The notes under the pieces were generated by a model. It did not search any database, was not told where the DNA came from, and was given only the letters and a program-made list of their open reading frames with translations. Of a DNA stretch of 64,000 nucleotides, positions 54,406 through 63,243 are shown one piece after another (the first letter of the stretch is position 1; every line of letters starts with the position of its first letter). The stretch is from contig NZ_JAGGOK010000010.1 of assembly GCF_018614615.1 (NCBI RefSeq), positions 1 through 64,000 of the forward strand, given 5' to 3'. The DNA comes from Streptomyces sp. ISL-100 (lineage in GTDB: Bacteria; Actinomycetota; Actinomycetes; Streptomycetales; Streptomycetaceae). The translations under genes and the position numbers were made by a program.

Positions 54406-54880
54406 ATGGGGGCCGCCTATTCGGAGGGTGGCGCCGGAGGCCCGCCGGTAAAGGGCGCTCCTACGTCGCGTCGCCTACGGCGATTCCGCTCCGCTTAACC
54501 CTTGACCGCCGAACCTCCGCCGCAATGCTTAAGGGGGGCGGCCCCCGGGGGGAGCCCACGGGAAAGGCCCGGCAAGTGGCCGATCACCGTTGCCGGTTGG
54601 CGGGCTCGGTGAGTGGGGCGCGGCAGGTTGAGGGGGCGGCTCGGCCCCAGGCTCAGCGGCTGCGGCAACGGCCGCTGGTACAACATCCCCATTCCCACGC
54701 ACACGCTTCACCCACGTAGGCAGGTGGCCGGCCGTCCGGGTCGACCTGCGGACTATCCCGCCTGCGGGTGGGGCGCGACAGTTGAATGGGGTGACTCGGG
54801 CCGGTTCGGCGTCCGCCCCGGTCGGCGGCTGGTTGGGCCTCAAGCAGGTTGCTGGTGTGGGTGGGTGGTAGTGCACCGCT
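54406..54880 (-). repeat. Long dispersed repeat, copy B (inverted)
   Basis: Reverse complement of copies A (108-592) and C (55557-56054). It shares, read on the minus strand, caacctgcttgaggcccaacc, the block around ccccattcaactgtcgcgcccca and the terminal hairpin. It lies directly after the DUF397 gene. No supported gene is inside. Confidence 0.75.
54430..54524 (-). ncRNA. Structured hairpin of repeat family, copy B
   Basis: Arms 54431-54455 and 54499-54523 pair at about 20 of 25 positions. The loop matches copy A with linked changes: gcgcagcgc in A is gcggagcgg here. Confidence 0.45.
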
Positions 54881-55192
54881 GCCGACGGGTCTCGGAGGGC
54901 GGGCCTCGGCAACCAGCAGGCGACGCCACGCACCGAGCACAGGGCATGGAGCACCGAGTCCGAAGCTCGGCACGCCGACCACACGCCCAGCCTTCCGGCC
55001 ACACAAGCCCACCGCCCACACCGCCCACGCCCGCCGATCGTCCACACTGCCAGGTCGAATGCGGACCAGCCGTCTCAGGAAGGACCCCGACATTAGGCAT
55101 CCGCTGCCAGGCGACAGCGGCGGGACCCGTCGGGACCGTCGGGCCCTCTGCCAGCCTCAACAAATCGCCACGTGCCGGGTGTGGTGAACCCT

Positions 55193-55219
55193 GAGCCGAT
55201 GCCGAGCCGATGCCGAGCC
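55193..55219. repeat. Short tandem gagccgatgcc
   Basis: gagccgatgcc occurs twice in tandem with a partial third copy (gagccgttggc). It lies in the non-coding block between repeat copies B and C, where I see no gene. Confidence 0.8.
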
Positions 55220-55339
55220 GTTGGCAGGCACACGGGTTCACCTTCTGAGGTTCGCCCCGTCCGGCCAGGACGAAATGGAAGACTCGGCCGAATCGTGTGT
55301 CGATGGGTCTGAAGTGCCTGGCAGGACATCGCGTGGACC

Positions 55340-55427
55340 GAATCCATCACATGACGCCCGCCCAAGCCGCCCAAACGCCTCGAAAGAGGTGCGAAATGGG
55401 CATACGAGGCCGTCATGTGATGGATTC
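55340..55427. repeat. Perfect 17-base inverted repeat with structured loop
   Basis: gaatccatcacatgacg (55340-55356) and cgtcatgtgatggattc (55411-55427) are perfect complements. Inside, gcctcg (55378-55383) can pair with cgaggc (55405-55410), and cctcgaaagagg is a further small hairpin. It lies midway between repeat copies B and C. Confidence 0.85.
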
Positions 55428-55556
55428 AGACCACCGAGCCCCCTCGAGCCCCGCCGAGTGCCGCCGAGCCTCGTCGAGAACGTCGGGCCCACACCAGCGG
55501 CCGCGCGGCCGCGCTGTCCGTCCGGCCGGACCATCGGCAGGACCCGCACCCCTGGG

Positions 55557-56054
55557 CGCCCCTCCACCCACCCACACCAACCACGTGCTTGAGGCTCAAC
55601 CGGCCACCGGACGGGGTGGACGCCATACCCACCCGAGTCACCCCATTCAACTGTCGCGCCCCACCCGCGCAGACATGAATCCGCAGGTCGAACCGCCAGC
55701 CCCGGCATCCGCCTACGTGGGTGCGCGTGTGCGTGGGAATGGGGGATGTCGCACCAACGGCCGTCGCCGCAGTCGCTGAGACTGGGGCCGCGCCACCCCA
55801 TAGACCTCATGCGCCCCACCCACCACGCCGCAAGCCACCAAGCCGACCCGCGCCCATAGTCCAGTCTGCGTGCAGGGCGTTTTTCTTTGGGCCGTCCCCG
55901 TATAAGCGTTAGCGGTGGGCCGGGGCGGCGGGTCAAGGGGAGCCCGAAGGGCTCTCGCGCAGCGACGCGACGCAGGAGCGCCCTTGACGCGCCGCCCCGG
56001 CCCACCGACCCTCGAGCGCTCGGGACGACCCGAAACCCCCAGAAGCAAGCCTTG
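55557..56054 (+). repeat. Long dispersed repeat, copy C
   Basis: Same orientation as copy A. It shares gtgcttgaggctcaaccggccacc, ccccattcaactgtcgcgcccc, the aatccgcaggtcga block, the gcgtgggaatggggga segment and the terminal hairpin. Together with copy B it makes an inverted pair around 54881-55556. Whole region 54363-56166 appears non-coding. Confidence 0.75.
55913..56007 (+). ncRNA. Structured hairpin of repeat family, copy C
   Basis: 27-base arms 55913-55939 and 55981-56007 pair at 26 of 27 positions. Arm sequence differs from A and B while pairing is better, and the loop end gcgacgcgacgcaggagcgc is conserved. Compensated change of this kind argues for a selected fold. Confidence 0.5.
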
Positions 56055-56166
56055 GTTACCGGCGAGCCCGGCCGCCCCCAGCAACAAATCACCGCCCCCG
56101 GCGTAGCCTGGAATATGGACTCGGGGGATCGCAGTCGCTCGCGGCGCGCTAAGCGCCAGGAGGCGG

Positions 56167-56544
56167 ATGACTATGGCCACGCTCGTGTGCAAGAACTTCG
56201 ACTCCGCAGATGAGACCCGCCCCTTCGAGGAGGGAAAGGGCAGGCTCGATCTGCTCACCACAGACCGAGGCCCGGTGGGCCGTGCCGTCTTCGAGCCGGG
56301 CTGGCAGTGGTCCAAGCACGTCAAGCCCATCGCCGGGACCGACAGCTGCCAGGCTGCCCATGTCGGCTACGTCGTGAGCGGCCGGATGAAGATCGTCATG
56401 GACGACGGCGAGAGCGGAGAAGCCGGACCGGGGGACTTCATCTCCATCGCACCCGGCCACGACGCCTGGGTGCTCGGCGACGAACCCTGCGTGACCCTCG
56501 ACTGGGTCGGCTTCGGGGACTACGCCGTACCCGCCGGCTCCTGA
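56167..56544 (+). CDS. Cupin-domain protein
   Basis: A 125-residue single-domain cupin (ATG 56167; aggagg four bases upstream, or ATG 56173). Cupin motif 1-like AHVGYVVSGRMKIVMDDGE and motif 2-like GPGDFISIAPGHDAWVLGDEP are visible; metal-binding His residues are fewer than in classic enzymes (H in KHVKP, H in AAHVG, H in PGHDAW). Ligand unknown. It is followed by a CBS protein in the same direction. Confidence 0.8.
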   Translation: MTMATLVCKNFDSADETRPFEEGKGRLDLLTTDRGPVGRAVFEPGWQWSKHVKPIAGTDSCQAAHVGYVVSGRMKIVMDDGESGEAGPGDFISIAPGHDAWVLGDEPCVTLDWVGFGDYAVPAGS

Positions 56545-56687
56545 ACCTCCAGCCCCCGCCGCCCCAGCACCGGCACCAGCACCGCGCCCCCATAGGTCCC
56601 CTGGTCCCAAGGGGCGGCGGTAAGCCATCCGTGTTGTCATCGATGGAGGAGAAAACAACGTCCCGAATGCGGGAGGATCCAGAAATC

Positions 56688-57134
56688 ATGGCTACGAACA
56701 AGCAGCTCAAGGCCCGCGACATCATGACCAGCGGAGTTCAGTGTGTCGGTGCGCACCAGTCGCTGTACGACGCGGCGCAGATGATGCGCGACCTGAACGT
56801 CGGCTGTCTGCCCATCTGCGGCGACGACAACAGGCTCACCGGCCTGATCACCGACCGCGACATCGTCGTCCAGTGCTGCGCCGAAGGCATCGACCCGGCA
56901 ACGGTGCAGGCCGGCACCCTGGGCGGGCCCGTGCACTGGATCGACGCCGACGCGGACGCCAACGAGGCTCTGCAGACGATGGAGACGCACCAGATCAAGC
57001 GCGTCCCCGTCATCGACGTCGCAGGCGGCCACCAGCTGGTCGGAATGATCACGGAAGCCAACCTCGCCAAGAACCTCAGCGACGAACAGATCGCGGAGTT
57101 CGCGACGCGCGTCTACGCGAACGTCGCAGGATAG
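56688..57134 (+). CDS. CBS-domain pair protein
   Basis: A 148-residue protein made of two CBS domains: MTSGVQCVGAHQSLYDAAQMMRDLNVGCLPI with LTGLITDRDI, and DADANEALQTMETHQIKRVPVID with LVGMITEANLAK. I choose ATG 56688 (ggaggatc upstream); ATG 56643 and 56667 are in frame. CBS pairs sense adenine nucleotides; stand-alone ones in Streptomyces are often linked to osmotic or redox stress. Confidence 0.88.
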   Translation: MATNKQLKARDIMTSGVQCVGAHQSLYDAAQMMRDLNVGCLPICGDDNRLTGLITDRDIVVQCCAEGIDPATVQAGTLGGPVHWIDADADANEALQTMETHQIKRVPVIDVAGGHQLVGMITEANLAKNLSDEQIAEFATRVYANVAG

Positions 57135-57172
57135 CTGCGCTCGCCGCCCCGTGGCGGCGAGCCTTCCGCCGG

Positions 57173-57221
57173 CCGTCGCCGGGGCCGGGGCCGTCGCCGG
57201 GGCCGGGGCCGTCGCCGGGGC
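57173..57221. repeat. GC-rich 18-mer tandem repeat
   Basis: ccgtcgccggggccgggg, two full copies and most of a third, between the ends of two converging genes (57134 and 57232). No role is evident. Confidence 0.85.
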
Positions 57222-57231
57222 GTCATCACCT

Positions 57232-57531
57232 TTACCTCTGGGACTGCAAGGCTTGCAGGCCCTTCTTGAGGTCGTCGTGGTTCATCACCGGTACGACCTC
57301 GACATCCGCACCGAGTTCCATGAAGAACGTCTCCGCAGCCTTGGGCAACTGGGAACTGTCCTGCATGTCGAAGACGAGCATGCAGGACCGCCTGCCCATG
57401 CTGGGGAAGAAGTAGGCCGCCTCTGGCTTGAGCTCCTGGATCACCGAGTCCAGCATCTGCGGCATCGTGCCCTTTCGGATCGCCTCGTTTCCGGCCTCCG
57501 TGTCGACATGGGCGTGCAGCATGACCCTCAT
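57232..57531 (-). CDS. Small ferredoxin-like-fold protein, unknown function
   Basis: A 99-residue protein from ATG 57531, with GGAG about 10 bases upstream. It looks like a dimeric alpha-beta barrel: MRVMLHAHVDTEAGNEAIRKGTMPQMLDSVIQ, AYFFPSMGRRSCMLVFDMQDSSQLPKAAETFF, ADVEVVPVMNHDDLKKGL. Related domains occur in stress and lipid-binding proteins. It converges on the CBS gene. Function unknown. Confidence 0.7.
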   Translation of the reverse strand: MRVMLHAHVDTEAGNEAIRKGTMPQMLDSVIQELKPEAAYFFPSMGRRSCMLVFDMQDSSQLPKAAETFFMELGADVEVVPVMNHDDLKKGLQALQSQR

Positions 57532-57741
57532 GGAATTCGCTCCTTCGGCACACCACGGCCGGCACGGTCTCATCCGCGCCCACTGAAGCCCGGTGGCGTC
57601 GTCCCGCTCAGCCTCGATGCGGGTGATGGGAGCGGCAACATCTCTTCCACCGTCCGAGCACACGCGTACCCCGACCGGGTGTGGGGAACTCCGGCCGGGG
57701 CGCGCGCCTGCGGGGGGTCTCAGAGGCTCAGGGGTTACTGA

Positions 57742-59259
57742 TCACTTGTACGTCGCGAACGCCCTCGTGAACGCCAGCGGCTCCTGCACGATCGAACTGC
57801 ACGTGGCGTCGGCCGAGCCCTGCGCCCCGCCCGGGCACTCCTTGTCGCGCGTCGACGACCACATCGACAGCCAGCCGAGCCCCTTCTCCCGGGCGAACTT
57901 CACCAGCTGTGTCGCGTCGTCCACCTTGAAGATCTCCGTGGTCACATCATTGACGCCGATCATCGGGGTGACGGCGACCGTCTTCCACGCCGCCGCGTCC
58001 GACAGCCCGAGTACGCCCTTGAGCTGGGCCTGCGTCGCCGTCGCCGCCTGGACGGCGTACGTACCCATGTCGCCGCTGTACGACGGTCCGTAGTCCATCG
58101 CCATGATGTTGACCGCGTTGATCTTCACGCCGTTCTTCCTGGCGTCGGCGATCAGGTCGACGCCCGGCTGCGTCAGCCCCTCGGGCATCACCGGCAGCGT
58201 GAAGGACACATCCAGCCCCGGGTGCTTCTTCTGAAGCTGGGCTATCGCCTGCGCGCGACGCGTGTTCGCGGCGGTGTCCGGGAGCGCCGCCCCCTCGACG
58301 TCGAAGTCCACCTTCGTGAGCTTGTACGCGTCCACGACCTTGCCGTACGCCGCCGCCAGCTCGTCGGCCGAGGAGCAGTTCAGCGCGAGCTCCCTGCCGG
58401 CCGCGCCGCCGAAGGAAACCCGTACATCCCCGCCCTTCGCGCGCAGCGCGCCGATCTGGCCGGCCACCTTGTCGCTCGCCAGGCCGGTCACGCCGCCCCA
58501 CAGCGGCGCGCAGCTGCCTCCCGAGGTGATGAAGGCCAGGTTGAACTCCTTCACGCCGGTCTTGGTGGCGGTGTCCACCAGGTCGTACGCCGGGTAGAGG
58601 GACGTATCGACGTACGGAGCGAACTTCGCGCCCGCGGCCGCCGGCGGTGCGGTCGTGGGAGGCGCACTCGCTGTGGGCTCACTCGTCGCAGGAGCGCTCG
58701 TAGGACGGGCAGTCGTCGGAGTCGAGGCCGTCGGAGTCGGCTTCCCAGAAGGAGTCGCCGAGCCGGTCGGCTTCGGGGCCTGCGTCGGGCGCCCGCTCGG
58801 CTGCGGCGTGGCGCCCGCGTCGACCGAGCACTTCACCTCGTTGATCAGGCAGCCGGTCGGGTCGCCGGCTGTGCCCCGCCCCTCGGCCGAGGTGACGAAG
58901 CCGACCGTCACGGACGCGCCCGGCGCCAGCTCACTCGCCCAGCTCGCGGGCTTGACCGTCACGTGCCGGCCGTCGACCTTGTGCTCGGCGTTCCACAGGG
59001 AGCCGATCTTCGTACCCTTCGGCAGGTCGAATTCGAGCGTCCAGTCCGACTGGGCCTTGCCGGTGTCGTTCGTGACGACGTACTGGCCGGCGTAACCACC
59101 GCCCCAGCCACTGGTCTTGGTGTACGCCGCGCCGACCGCGGCGGCCTGCGCCGTTCCGGTGAACGCGAACGCCGCGCCACCGATCACCGCCGCGGCGACA
59201 ACCGCGCCGAGCGCCTTGGTCCTGCCGCTCGTTGTGCGCCGGTGCGTCGTACTGCTCAT
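57742..59259 (-). CDS. Secreted chitinase, CBM2 + GH18
   Basis: A 505-residue enzyme. Signal peptide (GRTKALGAVVAAAVIGGAAFAFTGTAQA). The CBM2 carbohydrate module (about 35-140) binds chitin or cellulose (GWGGGYAGQYVVTNDTGKAQSDWTLEFDLP). A Pro/Thr-rich linker (about 150-210) precedes the GH18 catalytic domain, whose DxDxE motif is VDFDVEG with catalytic Glu322. Start ATG 59259. The DasR-like site I looked for upstream is not obvious. It probably supplies chito-oligosaccharides to the hexosaminidase elsewhere in the window. Confidence 0.92.
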   Translation of the reverse strand: MSSTTHRRTTSGRTKALGAVVAAAVIGGAAFAFTGTAQAAAVGAAYTKTSGWGGGYAGQYVVTNDTGKAQSDWTLEFDLPKGTKIGSLWNAEHKVDGRHVTVKPASWASELAPGASVTVGFVTSAEGRGTAGDPTGCLINEVKCSVDAGATPQPSGRPTQAPKPTGSATPSGKPTPTASTPTTARPTSAPATSEPTASAPPTTAPPAAAGAKFAPYVDTSLYPAYDLVDTATKTGVKEFNLAFITSGGSCAPLWGGVTGLASDKVAGQIGALRAKGGDVRVSFGGAAGRELALNCSSADELAAAYGKVVDAYKLTKVDFDVEGAALPDTAANTRRAQAIAQLQKKHPGLDVSFTLPVMPEGLTQPGVDLIADARKNGVKINAVNIMAMDYGPSYSGDMGTYAVQAATATQAQLKGVLGLSDAAAWKTVAVTPMIGVNDVTTEIFKVDDATQLVKFAREKGLGWLSMWSSTRDKECPGGAQGSADATCSSIVQEPLAFTRAFATYK

Positions 59260-59478
59260 CGCGTGCCTGCCTCTGCGTTACGGGAAACCCCGGGGGGACG
59301 GCCCCGGGGGTACGGCGCGGGGGATACGCCGTAGGGGTGCGGCAGCACGCTAGCGAGCCAGAAACGGACAAAAGCCAGGTTAGGTACGGGGCTTGAGGAT
59401 CTTAGGGCGCAGTTAAGGAAGCCATGGGAGCCCGTTAAAGCTTCCCGTCCGTCACGCCGTCCGCGCTCTTCCCGCCCC

Positions 59479-60912
59479 TCACGCCCGCAGGCCGCTCCCC
59501 CGCCGCGCCCCCGCAGGCCGCTTGCGCCGCCCCAGCCGGTGGCCGTTCTGGCCGCCCGCCGTACGCCGCCCGTCGAGCCCCAGCCCGATCCAGATACGGA
59601 CCTCCGTACCGCCGAGCACCGAGTGCCCGATGCGTACGTCGCCGCCCGTCGACTCCGCGACCCGCCGCACGATGTCCAGTCCGAGGCCCGTGGACCCGTC
59701 CCGGTCACCGCTGTTGCCGCGCACCAGCGCCGCCTTCGGATCCGAGATGCCGGGGCCGGCATCCGACACCAGGACGATCACGGCGTCGTCGCCGTTGTGC
59801 ACGTCCACGGAGAAGGCCGTTCCCACGGGCGTGTGCCGGAAGACGTTCCCCAGCAGCGCGTCCAGTGCCGCCGCCAGCTCCGGCCGGGCGACCGGGATAC
59901 GTACCGGACGCTCGACGCCCGCCAGCCGCACCTTCCTGCCCTCGTCCTCCGCGAGCGCCGACCAGAAGTCCATCCGCTCGCGCACGACGTCGGACACGTC
60001 ACACCCCGCACCAGGACCGGCGCCGCCGACTCCCTGCGCCTGCGCCTGCGACCGCTGTTCGCGGGCCGTACGGATGATCGTGTCGACCTCGCGCTCCAGC
60101 TGCTCGACGGCCGACCTGGTCTGCTCGGCGGCCGGGCCCTCCCCCAGCGAGGCGGCGTTCAGGCGCAGCACGGTCAACGGGGTCCGCAGCCGGTGCGACA
60201 GATCAGCGGCCAGCTCACGCTCGTTCGCCAGAAGCTGGACCACCTGGTCCGCCATGGAGTTGAACGCGACGGCGGCCGACCGCAGTTCGGTCGGCCCCTC
60301 CTCGGGCACGCGTACGCCGAGCCTGCCCTCCCCCAGGTCGTGCGCGGCGCCCGCGAGCCGCTGGGCGGGCTGGACCATGCGTACGCCCAGCCGGTCCGCG
60401 ACCGCCACCGAGCCCACGATCAGGGCGATCCCGACGCCCGCCAGCACGAGCCAGGCCGTCGCCACGCCATTGCTGACGTCGTCCTCCGGCACGAAGACCT
60501 CCACCACGGCGATCTGCCCGCTCGCGATCGCGGTCGGCTGGAGCAGCGCGAAGCCGCCCGTCACCTCCGAGATCGAAGCCCGCCCGATCCGTCGCGTCGT
60601 CTCCAGGTCCTGCTGAGCCGCCCGTCGCCGCCCGATCTCCAGCGGCAGACTGCCCGGCTCGTCGGCGACCGGGGGGATGTGGACCGCCATGCGTCCCTCG
60701 ATACCGACCTCCGTCGTCTGGACGGCGCGGTTGAGCGAGTCGCGGTCGGTGGTGATGGAGAGGGTGGGGCCGATGGTGGCGGCCCAGCGTTCGGCGTTGG
60801 AGAAGGCCCGGTCCCTGGCCATCTCCTTGATGACGAGCCCAAGCGGTATGGCGAAAGCGACCACCACCATCACCGTCACCGCCAGGCTCACCTTGACCAG
60901 TGCCCACCTCAT
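59479..60912 (-). CDS. Sensor histidine kinase
   Basis: A 477-residue kinase. Membrane helices at about 6-29 and 152-172 enclose a 120-residue extracellular sensor. HAMP about 175-230, then the H-box with His240 (LAADLSHRLRTPLTVLRLN), and the HATPase domain with N-box (AALDALLGNVFRHTP), G1 (VSDAGPGISDP) and G2 (GSTGLGLDIV). It follows the regulator gene with a 4-base overlap. Signal unknown. Confidence 0.93.
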   Translation of the reverse strand: MRWALVKVSLAVTVMVVVAFAIPLGLVIKEMARDRAFSNAERWAATIGPTLSITTDRDSLNRAVQTTEVGIEGRMAVHIPPVADEPGSLPLEIGRRRAAQQDLETTRRIGRASISEVTGGFALLQPTAIASGQIAVVEVFVPEDDVSNGVATAWLVLAGVGIALIVGSVAVADRLGVRMVQPAQRLAGAAHDLGEGRLGVRVPEEGPTELRSAAVAFNSMADQVVQLLANERELAADLSHRLRTPLTVLRLNAASLGEGPAAEQTRSAVEQLEREVDTIIRTAREQRSQAQAQGVGGAGPGAGCDVSDVVRERMDFWSALAEDEGRKVRLAGVERPVRIPVARPELAAALDALLGNVFRHTPVGTAFSVDVHNGDDAVIVLVSDAGPGISDPKAALVRGNSGDRDGSTGLGLDIVRRVAESTGGDVRIGHSVLGGTEVRIWIGLGLDGRRTAGGQNGHRLGRRKRPAGARRGSGLRA

Positions 60913-61598
60913 CGCGGCGGCTCCAGCTTCACGCCGACGCCGCGCAGGGTGTGCAGATAGCGCGGGCTGGCCGCCGTCTCGCCGAGCTTGCGCCGCAGCC
61001 AGGACAGGTGGACGTCGATGGTCTGGTCGTCGCCGTAACTCTGCTGCCAGACCTCGGCGAGCAGCTCCTTGCGCGGTACGACGACTCCCGGCCGCCCCGC
61101 GAGGAAGGCCAGCAGGTCGAACTCACGGCGGGTCAGGTCGAGCCGCGCGCCGTCCAGCTCGGCCTGCCTCCTCAGCGGATCGATCGACAGCCCTCCCACC
61201 TGGATCACCCGGGACGGCGGCTCGGCGCCCGCGACGGCGCGGGAGCGGCGCAGTACGGCGGCCATGCGGGCGGACAGGTGTTCGACCGAGAAAGGCTTGA
61301 CGAGGTAGTCGTCGGCGCCGTCGTTGAGCAGCCGTACGATCTCCGCCTCGTCGTCGCGCGCAGTGGCGATAATCACGGGTACGTCGGTGATCCCGCGCAG
61401 CATCTTCAGCGCCTCCGACCCGTCCAGATCGGGCAGACCGAGGTCCAGAATGACCACGTCGAAGCTGAAATGGGCGACCTCGCGCAACGCCTCAAGTGCC
61501 GTACCGACGCTGCGCACCGTGTGGGTGGCTTCGGTCAGGTGCCGGATGAGGGCGGAACGTACGAACTGGTCGTCCTCGACCACGAGCACACTTGCCAT
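60909..61598 (-). CDS. OmpR/PhoB-type response regulator
   Basis: A 229-residue regulator from ATG 61598 (ATG 61607 is also in frame). Receiver domain with phospho-acceptor Asp52 (VVILDLGLPDLDG) and K in YLVKPFS. Winged-helix output domain at 125-229: LTRREFDLLAFLAGRPGVVV, DQTIDVHLSWLRRKLGE, YLHTLRGVGVKL. Operon with the kinase gene. Confidence 0.95.
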   Translation of the reverse strand: MASVLVVEDDQFVRSALIRHLTEATHTVRSVGTALEALREVAHFSFDVVILDLGLPDLDGSEALKMLRGITDVPVIIATARDDEAEIVRLLNDGADDYLVKPFSVEHLSARMAAVLRRSRAVAGAEPPSRVIQVGGLSIDPLRRQAELDGARLDLTRREFDLLAFLAGRPGVVVPRKELLAEVWQQSYGDDQTIDVHLSWLRRKLGETAASPRYLHTLRGVGVKLEPPR

Positions 61599-61675
61599 GG
61601 GCGGCACCGTACGCCATTCCGGGGATGCGGGTCCCCCCTGGGACGGGGTGGTGCGGGTGGTGCAGTATGGCCCCG

Positions 61676-62263
61676 ATGCAACGAGGATTCGTACACGCCA
61701 TCGCGTGGTCGCTCGCCACGGGCGCGGCGGTCACGCTGTCGTGGTGGGGCGTGCACACGGTCATGGCGGGTACGGCGTACGACCCTCCGCAGGCACTCCC
61801 GATCCCCGCCGACCTGCCCGCGCAACGCGGCACCGCGCAGGATGCGAAGCCGCAGTCGAAGGCGTCGTCGACGCGCCGGCCGGAGTCAAAAAGCCCGTCC
61901 AGGACGCCGGAGAGCCCCAAGTCGCCCTCGCGTACCCCGGCCGACCGGAACACCTCGCGGCCGAGCCGTACGCCGAGCAGTCCCGCCGGCCCGTCGGACC
62001 CGGGCTCCCGGGCGCCGTCGAGTCCGCCGGCGACCGCGAACGGCCAGGTGAAGAGCTACAGCACCGATGGCGGCCGGGTCACCTTCGACATCGGGAAGAC
62101 CTCCGCCAAGCTGGTGTCGGCCACTCCGGCGACGGGCTGGTCGATGCAGGTGTGGAAGCAGCCGACGTGGATCCGGGTGGAGTTCACGGCCGGCTCGGCG
62201 AGCGTGTCGGTCTTCTGCACCTGGCACGACCACGAGCCGACGGTCGAGATCGTGGAGTCCTGA
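61676..62263 (+). CDS. Exported protein with Ser/Pro-rich linker
   Basis: A 195-residue protein. The N-terminus MQRGFVHAIAWSLATGAAVTLSWWGVHTVM is a signal anchor or uncleaved signal. A long Ser/Pro/Arg-rich linker (about 50-125) precedes a small C-terminal domain (VKSYSTDGGRVTFDIGKTSAKLVSATPATGWSMQVWKQP) with one Cys. ATG 61667 is an alternative start. It is divergent from the two-component genes; being an outside protein, it might be their target or signal. Unknown function. Confidence 0.7.
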   Translation: MQRGFVHAIAWSLATGAAVTLSWWGVHTVMAGTAYDPPQALPIPADLPAQRGTAQDAKPQSKASSTRRPESKSPSRTPESPKSPSRTPADRNTSRPSRTPSSPAGPSDPGSRAPSSPPATANGQVKSYSTDGGRVTFDIGKTSAKLVSATPATGWSMQVWKQPTWIRVEFTAGSASVSVFCTWHDHEPTVEIVES

Positions 62264-62310
62264 GGTCCTGACGTCCTGACGTCTTGAGGTCCTGAGCGCG
62301 CGCCCGCGGC

Positions 62311-63183
62311 CTACTTGAAAGCGGACGCCGGCGGTTCCGGTGACGGCCGCGCGCTCGTGTCCGTGACCACGGCCGCGCCGCCCGTGAAGTCGGCCAGCTC
62401 CCGGCCGTGTTCCACCCGCCCGGGATGCGGGTCGGTCGCGATGCGGCGGGTCCATTCGGCGATGGGCAGCGTGCGGTCCGACGCGAGCAGCACCGCGTTG
62501 CCAAAGCGGCGGCCGCGCAGCACGGCCGGGTCGGCGGCCAGGGCGAGGTCGGGCCAGACGGTGGCCGCGGTGACGATCTGGCCGCGCAGGTACGCGAGCG
62601 GCGGGCCGTCGGCGAGATTGGCGGCGTAGAAGCCCCCGGGCTTCAGCACCCTGCGTACGTCGGCGAGGAATTCGGTGCTCGTGAGGTGTCCGGGTGTACG
62701 GGCGCCGCTGAACACGTCCGCGATCACCAGGTCCGCCCAGCCGTCCGCGACCTTGCCGAGCCCGGCGCGGGCGTCGACGGAGCGGACGCGGATACGGGCC
62801 TGGGCGTCCAGCGGGAGTTCCTTGCGCACCAGTTGCACGAGCGCCGCGTCCACCTCCACGATCTGCTGCGTGGAGCGGGGCCGCGTGGCGGCGACGTAAC
62901 GGGCGAGGGAGAAGGCGCCGCCGCCCAGATGCAGGACGTGTACGGGCTGTCCCTGCGGGGCGGTGAGATCGGCGATGTGGCCGAGCCTGCGCTGGTACGC
63001 GAAGTCGAGGTAGGACGGTTCGTCGAGGTCCACGTGGGACTGCGGGGCGCCGTCGATGAGCAGGGTCCAGCCGCGCGGGCGGTCCCGGTCGGGTATCAGC
63101 TCGGCGAGTCCGCCGTCGACGTGCTCGACGACCGGCTCGGGGGCGGCGCGCTCGCGCCGCTTGTTCTTTGCGTTCTTTGCCAC
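62311..63183 (-). CDS. Spermidine-synthase-like protein
   Basis: A 290-residue protein with the spermidine synthase/SAM-methyltransferase fold: VLHLGGGAFSLARYVAATRP (SAM site), IVEVDAALVQLVRKEL, VRSVDARAGL, DLVIADVFSG. The N-terminus starts with a basic stretch MAKNAKNKRRERA. Polyamine synthase activity is uncertain; many actinobacterial members are unassigned methyltransferase-like proteins. The start is ATG 63183; 61 bases separate it from the downstream end of the next gene. Confidence 0.82.
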   Translation of the reverse strand: MAKNAKNKRRERAAPEPVVEHVDGGLAELIPDRDRPRGWTLLIDGAPQSHVDLDEPSYLDFAYQRRLGHIADLTAPQGQPVHVLHLGGGAFSLARYVAATRPRSTQQIVEVDAALVQLVRKELPLDAQARIRVRSVDARAGLGKVADGWADLVIADVFSGARTPGHLTSTEFLADVRRVLKPGGFYAANLADGPPLAYLRGQIVTAATVWPDLALAADPAVLRGRRFGNAVLLASDRTLPIAEWTRRIATDPHPGRVEHGRELADFTGGAAVVTDTSARPSPEPPASAFK

Positions 63184-63243
63184 GCAGCCAGTATCGGCTC
63201 CGGCAGCGTGATCGGTCCGATCGGCCGGATCGGCCGGATCGGT

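Noticed and set aside
54613..55194. 193-codon ORF through repeat copy B
   Set aside because: Low-complexity translation without domains; other copies of the repeat break it.
59260..59478. DasR site upstream of the chitinase
   Set aside because: No sequence near the tggtctagacca consensus was found.
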